64,000 bases of DNA from Gnetum montanum. Taxonomy: Eukaryota > Streptophyta > Gnetopsida > Gnetales > Gnetaceae. Made by a program: the position numbers and the translations under genes. The number at the start of each line of letters is the position of its first letter. Position 1 is the first letter of the stretch. Below are positions 46,301 through 57,724 of this stretch, piece by piece. Location: contig MNCI01010043.1 in assembly GCA_015680685.1 (NCBI GenBank), positions 20,545 to 84,544 of the forward strand, read 5' to 3'. The notes under the pieces were generated by a model, which had not been told where the DNA came from, did not search any database, and worked only from the letters and a program-made list of their open reading frames with translations.

Positions 46301-47584
46301 AAGGTGAGCATTGGGGTCTGTCTCCCCATTGTACTTAGTCAACGTGGGTAAGGATACACCCTTGGGTAACATCAGAGGTGGAATTGAAGAGCTGATAGGG
46401 TCATTGTGATAGAAGTCCACTACCTTAAGCTCTCCATCGGTGGCTGTTTTGAGGCGTTTGACCTCGTCAGTTAGCTCCTGCATTAGCTTTTTGGCATTAG
46501 CCCAGTCCTAGGCACTAGGTGAGATAGTAGGTTGTTGATGTTCTACAGTATACAAATTAGATTGTTGGACAGTGGGCTGGAAGGAAGAAAGTTGTGTGGT
46601 CGGAGGTTGTACTTGCGAAATATTTGTGGTGGGTGGTGCTAGGGGTGGCACATTGTAGATAAGGGGTTGTTGTTGTTGTTGTGGTTGTGCTTGCGGGATG
46701 TTAGTTGGTAAAATTGTGTGAGGCGGTACGTTATAGTGAGGGGGTTGATGCGGTTGAGTACCAATCGCAGCCTATTGCCCGGTCACGCTTTGTATAGGGA
46801 CATCCTGAACTTGTTGTGTTACATTTGTAAGGGATGCTCCTTGGGTTTGGATTCGCGGTATGTAGTGAGCGGAAGCCGGTATCACATGCGGCATCACGAT
46901 CACTCGGGGTGGGAAGGTTACTCCTACATTATTTTGAGGAGGTTGTGTTTGTAAGAACGGGGGTACTGTGGTAGTAGGAGGAATAGTGAGGGGAAGCGTG
47001 TTGACTTGCGCATCGGTCGCTAGAGGAGTGGGGATGAGAGTAGATGCCTCCTGTTGAGGCACATGTGCTTGGGTGATTTTGAATGGTTGGAGGGACGTAG
47101 TTTTGCCCGTGAATGGGTGAAACAACGGGTTTGCATAAGTTTGCGAGCTGAGGGTGTGGTATGAATCTTCGTGCTCAGACTGAGCTGTGAATTCATCCTC
47201 CTCTTCCAATTGAGGATTTTCCATGGACTGGTCCAGAGGCTAAATTTTTAGTAGCAGGAGCTCAGAGATGAGCTCAGAGTAGTGCTCTGGGAGAGGGATG
47301 ATGTCATATGGTGAAGGGATGAACTCATGTCCTCCCCTGTGAAACAATTCATATTGTCTTTTAACCTCCATTTTAGTTTGATCCACTGCTAGGCTAGCTT
47401 GTATTTTTACGCATATGAAATTGTATTACTCCTGGGGTATAATGTTAAATGACGGGTTCCTCCCTTACAGTCTGAGCGACTAGCGAGGTCCTGCCGTTGG
47501 TTGTACTATGGGTTGTTGGACGGCCATGGGGCCTACGATATCCGTGATAGGCTTGGTTGAAGCGTTGGGGTTCGCAGTGTTCAT
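43376..47584 (-). pseudogene. B gag-protease
   Basis: Starts at ATG 47584 (MNTANP..) and ends at the stop at 43376. Capsid-like core at 46483-46091 (ALDWYRALP). An intact CDYHQRNGHGTDYC knuckle lies near 45410-45450. About seven PYVVRIPP-type repeats follow (45180-44700), then retropepsin with VDDGAATNVV and LILGRPWL (44130-43850) and a C-terminal tail. The last 405 codons (44593-43376) are open without a stop. Upstream stops, such as those before 47224, near 46510, at about 46092 and before 45187, fall mostly at Gln positions. Same product roles as in A; slightly better preserved. Confidence 0.88.
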
Positions 47585-47924
47585 GGTGAAGCTGTACTAA
47601 GTATAGGACGGTGGAAAGGATATGAAGTTAGTATACTTATCATAGCGTATACTTAAGTTTGCAGCGTACAACGTGCAGTGTACAGTGTACAGCGTACAGC
47701 GTACAGTGTACAGCGTATAGTGTACAGCGTGCAGCGTACAAGTGAGGTGAACATTGTGTAGACAGGGTTTACAGCGTATAGCGTACATGTATACTGAGCA
47801 GCGTAGACAGAGTCTATAGCGTACAGCGTAAAGGCTGAGCAGCATGTAGATAGAGTCTACAGCGTACAACGTATAGTCGGGTCAGAGATGAGTTTAATGA
47901 AATCAGAGTAAGTTTAGGCAGTTA
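47585..47924 (-). other. Leader of B with TACAGCG repeats
   Basis: Between primer site and gag; plus-strand 47640-47880 is made of GTACAGCGTACAGTGTACAG-like words. No gene. Confidence 0.75.
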
Positions 47925-47942
47925 GCCCTCCTTCTAGCGCCA
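47925..47942 (-). other. Primer binding site of B
   Basis: Minus-strand TGGCGCTAGAAGGAGGGC, five bases from the LTR end, identical to A. Confidence 0.8.
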
Positions 47943-47947
47943 TTTTC

Positions 47948-49490
47948 TGTACTGTCCGAAATCATCGATCCCCAGTTGGAATGAAACAAAGACCAGGAGA
48001 TCCCCAGACAAGCATAGAAGACCCTACCTTCGCTTGAGGGCAAGCTGTAAATTAACGAAGGTAGAGTACCTCGAGTGATGCACACGCGAATCAGAAAAGA
48101 ATTTCCCCGAGCATATACTGATATATTGTACGCCAGGTTATATGTAAACAATGTAACTAATGTGAAACTGAGCGTAAACGTACAAGAATGTAAACGATGA
48201 GCATACAAGAATGAACGATAAAACTGTAACAAATCTTAGCAAAAATGTGGCAATGTCATTGCATAATCGAAGTTACAATGCACCGGTCTTAACGTAGTTG
48301 TGAATCTGACACAAGGCGGACGAAGAGCCCCGGTGAATGCAAGGGTGCGACAGCGTGCTGGTTCAGATTGCAGGCACAGCGTAGAGGCTATATGTTCAGT
48401 GTGCAGGGTTGAAGTCCAGTGTATGGGATGCAAGGTTCTCAATTTGCTTCATGTGGTCTGCCCCAATTTTTGCCAAGATGCCTCCAATTTTTCAAACCTG
48501 GATCTGGTAAAAAATCGGGGTTTTTATACAGGTTTACACGTTAGACTTGGATCTGAGAGGGAATGATTGGCTACGGAGTGCTAGACTCTCGGGTCGGGTG
48601 ACATGTGGCATGTTGACCAAGTGTGAAAGAATGAAATTTTACAAGTGTACAGCGTATTGTACGCCAGCGTATACTGTTGTATGCTAGCATACAATGCTAT
48701 ACGCCGGCATATACACATTGGCTGTGTGAACTTGGCGTACAGAATTGATTGAAATAAAAGAAGTCATTCGGTCCTCGGATTTGCATTCGAATGTCACGAG
48801 AATGTTGCCTGTGAATGTTCAGCTCGGTTGGCTTTGATCTGACACAGTCCTGGAGAGCTTTGATTAGTATACGTTGTGCCTCACACTTAGCGTACACAAT
48901 GTTCAAGCTGGGTGTATACGCTGGGCATATACGCTGAGTGGGCTGGATGCTCATATATGCTAGGCATATAGGATGTCCATGCTAGGCATATACGCTGAGC
49001 ATCTATGCTAGGCGTGCAAGATGTACATCCTCAGTGTATGAACTCCAAAGTATATGATGTCGAGACCAAAATTCATCTTTCTGGAGCTCATGATGACACC
49101 TGATAATTGCTCTGTTCCTGTGAGTGTCGTTTCCATGTCGTCTTTGAGGTTGCGTGCTGAGCGTATACGTTGGGTGTAAACACTGAGCATACATGTGAGG
49201 CGTGTGCACTGGTCGTATACGCTGGGAGTGTACACTAGGAATATGTGCTGGGTGTATACGTTGCATACTGCATACTTAGTGAGAACTAAGTATCTCGAGC
49301 TCTAAAGTTGGCATGTTTGATACTAGATGTCGCTGTGGTCGTCTGTGGGTCCCAGGGAACTATTTCTTGTTGAGTTCTACTGCTCGAACCTGTCTGTGGG
49401 GCCCTCAAGCTTCGGTCACGCCGGGGGACGTGATGACTTAGCTCAACTCTTGCTGGAGAAGTACTAAGCTCAGAATTTTGTGGTGTTTCA
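47948..49490 (-). repeat. 5' LTR of element B
   Basis: 1543 bp, the pair of 16940-18481. Palindrome-variant cluster at about 48650-49265, minus-strand TATA at 48521-48530. Confidence 0.92.
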
Positions 49491-49495
49491 GTCAA

Positions 49496-51163
49496 CATCC
49501 AACAAATAAAGCCTTTCCACAAACCAAAGCAAGCCAATGTAATACCTACCTCAACAGATGGACAACCACACTCAATTTTTCAAATCTTCTCCTTCCAACT
49601 TAGCCATGGGTGAGATGGCCATATGTGCTAATCATCTATATAGCTCTTCAATTTTTATATTTTTTACTTTCCACGTTTTTGATTTTTTAAGTTATTTCTT
49701 TTATTTTCTCCTTCCAACTTCTTCCTATTTTATACCATTTTTTGTTTTACACCATCGTTAGTACATTTAAATATTTCTTGGATACTTTACACTTTCTTAT
49801 ATATTTTACTTTTTTTTATTTAAGTGTGATTTTCAAACTTTTGCTAATAAAAGTGTTTTATTGCCATAGGACATAGTGGTGTTGTAGCTATTACTAATGG
49901 TGGTTTGTGCTTTATGTGTTCTTTTCTAATGTTTGGTTTCTATTTTTGAATTTTTGTACCAATTACACAATCATGGTTTCTTTTTCATGGACCAAGCAGT
50001 GAGTCCATGACATCCATCCATCCACAAACTCTATGGTTTTCCTTGTTCTGGAAGTTTGAGATCCCTTTCATTAAATCAACTTTTAATAAATTTATGACCT
50101 TAGTAGTTTTTGAAATTAGGATAGATTCAAAGGTTTTCACATGGTATGACTTCAAGGGGACTCAATACTCTTTGTACTCTTCTACTTACTTGGGTGCTCG
50201 AGTGTTTTCATGGACTTCTTACCATTCTATTCTGACCACTAGCAGGAAGTCAAATAAAGTCTTTACATGGTGTGGTTCCCATTTGAAAATTAAAAAAAAT
50301 GAACAAACAAAACAAAATAAAATAAAAAACATGATGGGAATTCAAAGCACACCCCGTAGACAAATAAATGAGCTACAAGCACTAGTTATGGGACTAGAAA
50401 GACATGTTACCCATGCCTGAAGGTCCCCTCTAAATAAGACCCTCTCTCACTACCTACTTCTTTTTTCTTCTCTTTATGGAACAGTGCTTGTTTTGTAAAA
50501 GTACTCTTGTGTCTTAAGGGTGTGGATTGGTCTTGAAGTGGCAATGTAAAGTCCATGAAAGAGGTTGGTTTTGGTATGGACTAATGATGGATCTCTTCAA
50601 GTCATTTTAAACATAAACTCCACAAAGGACTTCTTATGACCTTAGTTTGAAATTCCATTCCACCTTCTTCATAATCCATCTATCTTTTCTATAGCTCACC
50701 TCACTGTTAGTGTCCATGTTCTTGACTTCGTGTCTTGGTTTGATGTATTTGAATTCTTAGGTAGAATCTTCTAGGTTTTGATCCTTTACCTCCATTGACC
50801 ATTAATCACCTATGGGGCCCATGGACTCCTTAGGTTGAGGTTATGGAAGGGAAAAATGGCATGTGTTTGCTATTGGGAGAACCCACTTGCATATCTCTTG
50901 GTTGGATTCATAAAGCACCTTATCCTTAGACATTTTTGCGAACAAAATCCTTCGTACATCCATCTTCTGCATCACACCATGTGTTCCTTTATAAATTTTA
51001 TTCATTAAATACATTCTCTATCAAATTTTTCCATTTTTAAGCTTTCAAAGACCCTCTTCAATGATTTTATCATATTCTTGGCTTTTTTGGAATTCCATGG
51101 ATCCCAATTTCATTGAAAAATTCCTTATATTTTTTGAGATATTAAAATTTCAAATTTTTTCCT
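49496..51163 (+). other. Spacer of element E (gag side to internal promoter)
   Basis: AT-rich, no conserved gene. A weak open frame at 50007-50420 has internally repeated VFTW/VFSW segments. Its end (GLERHVTHA, 50390-50420) matches C near 11350, and its GGAATTCAAAGCACA string matches D near 61770, so the block is common to C, D and E. It probably derives from the end of gag or from untranslated sequence. Confidence 0.4.
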
Positions 51164-51262
51164 ATCGACCCCATATACAGGGCCATATCAATGAAGCAAA
51201 CCTGTATATGAGCCTCATATACAAGGCCCCATTGACATAAAGAAAAAATTCTATATATATGC
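51164..51262 (+). promoter_or_regulatory. Internal promoter of E, same motif set as its LTR
   Basis: CCCCATATACAGGGCCATAT and AAGGCCCCATTGACATA words are followed by TATA CTATATATATGC (51251-51262). The E LTR has GGGGCCCCATCAATGTAG and CATCGATGGGGCC words before its TATA. It lies directly upstream of the extra ORF remnant. Confidence 0.65.
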
Positions 51263-51303
51263 ATGACCCCACTTTGAAATTTTTACATTTTCTCACAAAC
51301 GCC

Positions 51304-52854
51304 AAGGTTGAATCCAAGTGCTAAAGAGATCACAGTATCTCTTGCAGAACAACAATCACTCCTAGAAATCTTTAGGAATGTTGTGACCTTCTTGACGTGC
51401 TTGGAGAAAGGTGAGGTAACAACTATATTGGTGATGCAACACCAAGGGTAGGAGACAACAACAAAAGTGGTCAATAATCAAATTACCAAAATGCTCAATG
51501 CACCTACAACATCTACACTAGATGTTGCTACACTCAAGGATGTGCAAATGTCCGTAGGAATCACAAGTGGCAAAATAAACACAATGTAACATGAAGAACT
51601 ATTGGACTAACTAGTAGGAATTGGGCAACCGCTTCCAGATGTCTTTAACCTTCCAAACAACATTACTACAACCTAGTCAAAGCTACTTGAGGCAAGGGGC
51701 AAGAACATAATCTTGGAGGGGCAACTCAAAATAGTCAAGAAGCTGAATGAATGCTTAGCTATTGAAGTTGCTAAATTAAGAGCCCATATTGCTAATCCTA
51801 CATTTCTCAACCTAGCATTGACAAGAGACGAAGCTATGAAACAACCTCACACCAAACTCAAAGGGGTTCAAGACATAATGGAAATGATAGTGTTCTATCG
51901 ATCCTTGGTAGAGGCCACTCAGCATAAGATTCAAAAGGCCTTGGATCAAATTGGCCAAAAGAATGCACAGTTGACCATAGAAAACCATCTCTTGCAAAAT
52001 ATTGATGAGCATAAGCAAAAATTAACTAATTTCATTCATATGATTGAAGCAGTTTTCTAGAAATTGGAGGCTCTCAAATTTGAAAGAGTCAAGGATCATT
52101 AAAGAGAATACGTCAATCTACAAAAGGATGTAAATGAAAAACACATCCAATTGGCAAAGGTAAAAGTGAACAAAATCCTCCAACAACTCCATGAAGGAAA
52201 AGAATTATGGCAACCCATCGTTGATGGGATAAATACCTATAACAAAGAGGAAATCCACATGAAGGAGTTACAAATTGAGAGGATGATGAACTAAATGAAG
52301 CTCACCAATCTCTATTATGCAAATCTAGCCATTTTGACTACTAAACGATCGTGGTCAGAATAGAGAAGTAGGTGGCCATCTCGTACTTACTATACAAGGC
52401 CAAGTTCAAGCATCACAAAGACACTAAGCAAAAGCTTGTGGTGGAAAATGTTGAACTCGAAGTTCTTAAGGAATAATTCACTTACCAACGATCACTTGCC
52501 GAGAACCTAGCCAAGACGATGAACGACTACCAAAAGCTGCAAAACATAGTTAAGGCATTCAACATCAAATGTAAATAGTTTGCTACCTGATTTTTCAATG
52601 TAAAGGAAATATTTCCAATAATGCCCTATTTGTGGGATGTCCCCATTCTAGCCCACATTAGTGATGCTGTGTGGACTATGAATGATCCCCAAAGTAAGGA
52701 GGAGAAGATGAAGGCATTACTAAATGCCTTTCACCTTCCACTAGAGATTACAACCGTAGCAAGACAGCCACAACCACCTCAACTATTGCACATGCCTGAA
52801 GCTAGTGAAGGTCCTTCAGAACCTCAAGAGCCACCACCACTTTGGACTGTCTAA
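51304..52854 (+). pseudogene. E extra ORF, C-terminal half only
   Basis: From NPSAKEITVS at about 51304 the frame aligns with D from 59350 onwards: an ITVS..QQ..EI.RN segment, a CLE.GE..TILVMQH segment, a long coiled coil (51713-52060 open), a YANLAIL segment, then MPYLWDVPILAHI and a Pro-rich end at 52854. Compared with C and D the first 300 or so residues, including the transposon-type domain, are missing, so the internal TATA sits almost on the coiled-coil half. Six or more stops and frameshifts near 52330-52500. Function unknown. Confidence 0.7.
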
Positions 52855-53077
52855 TCTTCTCCACCACCTTCATGCCATCAAAAAAAGTGCTATCCAATTT
52901 TGTGTAGTCATGGCATGGTGTTCAATTTTTTGTCATGAACACCACAATTTTTTGTAATGTGTTGATCTATACACTCAAGCCCTCAATTTTTTCAAGTCAA
53001 TTTGTTTTGTTAAGAGTTAGTTAATAATCCCATACCTTTCCAAATTTGTAAAGGAACTCAATGATGAGTTTTCACAT

Positions 53078-53090
53078 AGTCATGGGGATA
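53078..53090 (+). other. Polypurine tract of E
   Basis: AGTCATGGGGATA abuts the 3' LTR start TGATGAGTG. Confidence 0.8.
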
Positions 53091-53909
53091 TGATGAGTGT
53101 CAAAGTGTCACATTGACGGGCCCTCTTTGATGTGGTCTTGTCGATGAGGTCCTATTTATGTGAAGTTGCCCCTATGACAGGGCCACGTTGACATAGCCCT
53201 AAAGAGAAAACTATAAATATGAGTTCCCAGTCATGTTTACGGGCATTAGAAGTCATAGTAGTAGCTAAACTCTTGTAGTTTTTACATTTTAAAGTTAGAA
53301 TATTTTCCTAAGTGCCTACAGTAGGAGTCATTGAGTGTACGGATCTTTATTCGAGCACTATTGTACCTAAGAATNAAATGTGTGCAAAAATAAAGATGAG
53401 CTTCTTGATAAACCTTGCAACATTCTAGATNAATAACCTAGATAGATTAAATACATAGGATTGCTTCGAGCGTAACACGTATTTGCTTGGTAATCCCAAT
53501 AGCATTATTGCTTAGTGCACCCAGTAGCATAGCGCTTGGTAACCCAGCAGTGGATACGTGGATTCAAGACATGTATGGAAAGTGGGACCGGATGCTTATG
53601 TTAGGACTAGTTAAAGATTAATTAAATAGTTAAATTAAATTAGTTCTCAACATACTTCATCTATCTATTTTAATACCAAAACCATAAAACATAAACTGAC
53701 AAAAATCATATGCCTTGATTACACTTAACCATACCTTTGTACTTTACAAGTGTAATTGGGAAGACAATGAACGACCATTTGGGCAAGGTTCACTTCCTAG
53801 AAGACTAGTGCACTGGAAACTAGAGAGTCTATGGAATTTGATTGAATCATGCATGAACACTTCATGATTCATATGGTTGGACGTAGGGGTACCTCCTCAC
53901 TGCTCAGCA
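53091..53909 (+). repeat. 3' LTR of element E
   Basis: The pair of 15434-16330, with TATA CTATAAATAT at 53211-53220. About 80 bp present in the 5' LTR are missing at the single N at 53431, so this copy may be incompletely assembled; another N is at 53375. Ends CAGCA where the 5' LTR has TATCA. Confidence 0.88.
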
Positions 53910-54226
53910 CCAAGCGTATGCTCAAAGTGGTCGTGCTTATGTGCTTAATTAATTGCTATTTAATCTAGCTTAATTTAACTTAATTACTTAAAGCATTAAA
54001 GGAAATTTCACAAAACATTAAATGCATAAATAAATAATTAATCTATTTCAAAGTGTTGCAAGGTTTATCAGAAAGCTCATCCTTATTATCGCACACACTG
54101 TCGTGCTCAAGTACAATAATGCTCAAACAAAGATTTGTATACTCTTTGACTCCTAGTGTGGGCACTTAGAAAAAATATTCTAACTTTCAAATGAGAAAAC
54201 TACAAGAGCTCCGCTACAACTATGAC
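53910..54226 (-). mobile_element. Element G continued: middle of its 5' LTR
   Basis: Resumes G LTR sequence after E. GTGGTCGTGCTTATG, AAGCATTAAA, TGCAAGG and GCTCCGCTACAACTA align with the D LTR (56985-57285). It is cut at 54227 by element H; the remaining U3 of G would lie beyond H, outside the window. Confidence 0.75.
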
Positions 54227-55026
54227 TGATGAGACATGATATCGCGTATGCGATATCGCATCCACCACACGATATCGCATCCTACCTCATCTTCTATAAA
54301 TAAGAGGTGGTGCCCTTTCTTTCAAGTAGTTAGACTTAGACCCTTAGCTAGATTCTTGCAGTTTATTCAATCCATAGTTAGAATAATTTCTATGTGCCCA
54401 CAGTAGGAGTCATAGAGTGAACAGATCTTTATTCGAGCAATTTGTACCTGAGCACACATTTTTGTACGGCAATAAAGATGAACTTTATGATAAACCTTGC
54501 AGCATACAGATTAAGCTAATTAGTAATTAATTATTTTTGAATGTTTAATGCTTTCCTAGTTAATTAATCTCTCTCTCAACCTTCGATCCTCTTAGTTAAG
54601 TACACTCAGTATGACCACTTCGAGCAGGCATGTACTGCTTGGTAACCCAGTAACGATTAGCATTTGGTAATCCTAGCAGCGTTGCACTGGTTCAAGATGT
54701 GTACGGAAAGTGGGAACGGATACTGGTGGTAGGAACATTTGGAACTTAGTTAATGAATAGTTAATGTAAGTTAGTCACTTAGTTCTCTCTCCCTCTCCTT
54801 TATTAGCAGAAGACATCAAAAAGGTAAAACCTATAAAAATCACATACATCAAGCTTACTTAACCATACAACCGTGACAATACAAGTACGTTTGGGAAGAC
54901 AACGATTAATTAAACCTGAGTGTTCCATTAAGGTGCATAAGCACTTAGTCCTTGTAGTTCGACCGGATCACACGTGAAACGCTCGTATTCGTATGGTTGA
55001 GTGTAGGGGTACCTCGCCACTCATAA
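54227..55026 (+). repeat. 5' LTR of element H
   Basis: Starts TGATGAGACATGATATCGCG; three GATATCGC words (54238-54283), TATA TCTATAAATAAG at about 54292-54303, ends CACTCATAA (CATCA mutated). Confidence 0.85.
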
Positions 55027-55027
55027 T

Positions 55028-55045
55028 TGGCGTCATTGCCAGGGA
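55028..55045 (+). other. Primer binding site of H (tRNA-Asp type)
   Basis: TGGCGTCATTGCCAGGGA, the best-preserved tRNA-Asp-complementary site in the window. Confidence 0.85.
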
Positions 55046-55167
55046 CGGTGCTAGTTATCTAGATTAGTTATATCATACAAGGTTGTTGTATAGGAATTAA
55101 CGATACATCTTTTAGGAAGAAATAATTACAAAAAGTCACATACAAATTCACACACAATTGCACAACC

Positions 55168-56561
55168 ATGCCTCTCCTACAAGACTACAATATTGCCATA
55201 TCTAGTGAGGTAATTCATTGGGGAACCAACGAATTATATGACAATGAAGATTGGAGTACACAATCTAAGGTGGGGATTTCTTATAAACATAAACAAAGGC
55301 AGCATTTTCCCAAAGCACGAAAGCATAACTTACTTAATGAAGATGAACCCCTACTAGCCGCTACAAGCCTAACGCAAATACAAGAGGCTGTTTGAATCTC
55401 CCATAGGCATCGTAAAGAGAGCTGCCTACCCAGGCTCGATTTAAACAACTTTTCCAACTTCTCAGGAGGCTATGACTTAGATCCACAACAACATTTACAA
55501 GCCTTCTACGATGCCTATGCATTGAACAACATTGATAATAGTTGGCAAAAACTCAAGCTCTTTCCTATGACACTCGTTGGCCAAGCAAAAGTATGGTATA
55601 GATCATAAAAAACCAAATTCAATACGACGTTGGCCAACAATGGTAGAACTCTTTAACGAAAGATATCAAACCTATGCAAGAGTGTCAGCCTTGAGGAAAC
55701 AAGTCCAAGAGTGGAAACAAGGACAACATGAATCCTTGGACATGGCCTTAGAAAGATATTATGCACTGTTAAACAACTATCCAGGCCATGAGTTCTTCGA
55801 GGAAAGGCTAATATACAATATCATTGATGGGCTTTGTGATGAAACAAGAGAGACCCTAGGGATGTATGCCCAAGGTCAACTATACGAACTATGAACCAAT
55901 CAATTCCAAGAGCTTATTAAGCGGGTAGCAAAAGAAGAAGGAGAAATGACTAAATGGGAAAGTGTTGAAAAACATCAACGGGACCAAAATCTCAACCTAA
56001 CAGAGGTCCATAATCACAAAAAGGATAAATCAACCTATCTCAAGGAGGAAGAACCATCTTTGCCAGTACAACAATCATTAGAGGAAATCGAGGCAAAGAT
56101 CAATAAGATGCTGGAATGAATGCATCAAAAGTGTGGAGAATATATCAATATTATTGAAGATAGTGTTTTGACAACCCAAGAAGTAGGACGAAATATCATT
56201 AGACAATCAAAAAGAAAGGATGAAGAAAATAAGAGCTTAACTGTCAATCACATGTATGAATGCAACATTTTCCTGTATGATCATCCCAACGACCAATGCC
56301 CAATCTTATAACATCTATATGAGCATTGGGGAAGCATGTTACACCCAGAGTTCATATAGAGATACTATGTTTGATCCCAATGGCAACAATCCTAGCCGTG
56401 GGGGAAGCCATTCCTAAACTGGAGACATCCTTCATATCATCCAAATCCAAATGCTTATCAAGTTCAACATCCTATTTCCCCAACTAGGTCAACATACTCT
56501 ATCTCACTGCATTATCATTCTCCTCAATACTATCAGCCCATGTCCTCAACACAATCACCAC
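55168..56561 (+). pseudogene. H gag, broken and truncated
   Basis: MPLLQDYN start at 55168. A capsid-like segment (GGYDLDPQQHLQAFYDAY, then LVGQAKVWYRS) lies at about 55460-55600, RYYALLNNYPGHEFF and IIDGL..ETRETLGMYA at 55750-55880, and a Cys/His segment near 56260. Breaks include a frameshift near 55605 and stops at 55393, 55892, 56117 and 56309. D cuts the tail at 56562. Same gene as C gag (13529-11815). Confidence 0.78.
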
Positions 56562-57463
56562 TGATGAGCGGCTAGGTACCCCTACGCCCAACCATATGAA
56601 TCACGGGTGTTCACACGTGACTTAGTCGAAATCCATAGACTGTAAGAACTTAACATACACCAGACTCTAACCAACAAAACCTTGGGTTAGAACGGTCATT
56701 ATCTTCCTAATCTCACTTTTGATGTTCTGTTTATGATGGTTAAGTGAGATTAAGGCTAATGATTTTTAAAGCTTTTTACTTTTCTTTTGGCGGCTAATTA
56801 AGGTATGAAAAGTAAGGAATAAACTATTATCTAATCTCTAATTATCCTAGTTTGTATTCTAACTATTCCTAGCATAAGTATCTAATCCCATCTTCCAAGC
56901 ATGTTCTGAGCATCTCCTAACACTTTTGGGTTACCAGACGTTAAGCGTCACTAGGTTACCAAGTGTTTGATTTACGTTCGAGATGGTCATACTTATGGCC
57001 TTTACGAACTACGAATGAGTGATAGTGATTGAATTAATAATAACAGAAACTTAAGTAATTGACAAAGAATAAACATATTAAACTACTGAAAGCATAAAAT
57101 AGCTAAGTCCAAATGCTGCAAGGAATGCTTAAATAGTTCGTCTTTATTGTCGTCATGCCAACGGGCTCAGATACATTAACGCTTGAATAAAGAGCCGATC
57201 ACTTTTCTTACACCTACTGTGAGCACTTGGAAAATATTCTATCTCTTGTGGGAACAACCTACAAGAGCTTCGCTACAACTAACTGAAAGGTACCTAAATG
57301 AGGTAGAAGGCCCTCTTATTTATAGGCCAAAATAGGCTCCGCATAAACAGGGCCACATTGATGGATGGAAGGCTACGTCGACAGGGCCGCATTGACATAG
57401 CCACATATATGCGGCCCCCCATACGTGGCCTAGCCGACGCATCGACTTAATGACACTTCATCG
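56562..57463 (-). repeat. 3' LTR of element D
   Basis: Plus-strand TGATGAGCGG to CTTCATCG (CA end mutated to CG), 902 bp. U3 words CGACAGGGCCGCATTGACAT and CATATATGCGGCCCCCC lie at about 57350-57450; minus-strand TATA GGCCTATAAATAAG at 57315-57328. Confidence 0.85.
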
Positions 57464-57474
57464 TACCCCCATGA
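57464..57474 (-). other. Polypurine tract of D
   Basis: Minus-strand TCATGGGGGTA abuts the LTR start. Confidence 0.8.
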
Positions 57475-57724
57475 CTAAGTAAAAACTTATCTTTAAGTTA
57501 CTCTACAATTTGGAAGGTATGGAATTTTATTAACAATGCACATGACTTAACACACACATGACACACATATGACACATCATTAACTTGACCAAGTGCCCGA
57601 GTTACAAAGAAGGAAAAATTACAAAAATGGTGGAGTTCAGAGATAAAATTAAACACCTCACTAGTCCTGGAGCCTCTGCTATGTAGGATAATGCATAAAA
57701 TTGCTGGTGAAGATCACACCGTCC

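Larger units (their letters stand above)
16940..49490 (-). mobile_element. Element B: Tat/Ogre-type retrotransposon with an antisense gene
   Basis: The minus-strand element has LTRs at 47948-49490 (5') and 16940-18481 (3'). Its order is primer site, leader, gag-protease (47584-43376), spacer with a plus-strand gene (28747-24590), RT-RNaseH-aRNaseH-integrase (23722-20235), minisatellite, 3' block, polypurine tract. Element A is inserted in the spacer. The flanks ATCAA (16935-16939) and GTCAA (49491-49495) are a target duplication with one transition. Without A it is about 18.5 kb, in the size range of large Ogre-like elements. The second RNase H places it in the Tat lineage. Confidence 0.9.
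15434..53909 (+). mobile_element. Element E: Athila-like derivative carrying nested B and A
   Basis: LTRs at 15434-16330 and 53091-53909 bracket a plus-strand element whose body is split by B (16940-49490). The remaining parts are a primer site, a short leader frame (16481-16939), a spacer (49496-51160), an internal promoter, the C-terminal half of the extra ORF and a polypurine tract. The flanks TCAAG (15429-15433) and CCAAG (53910-53914) form a duplication with one transition. G LTR sequence continues on both sides, which confirms the insertion. Confidence 0.85.
54227..56561 (+). mobile_element. Element H: Athila-like, 5' LTR and gag, cut by D
   Basis: A plus-strand LTR, primer site and gag are present. 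The element is interrupted at 56562 by the LTR of D, and its remainder lies beyond the window. LTR motif type (GATATCGCG) and gag are closest to element C. The left flank is ATGAC (54222-54226); the partner is not in the window. Confidence 0.85.
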
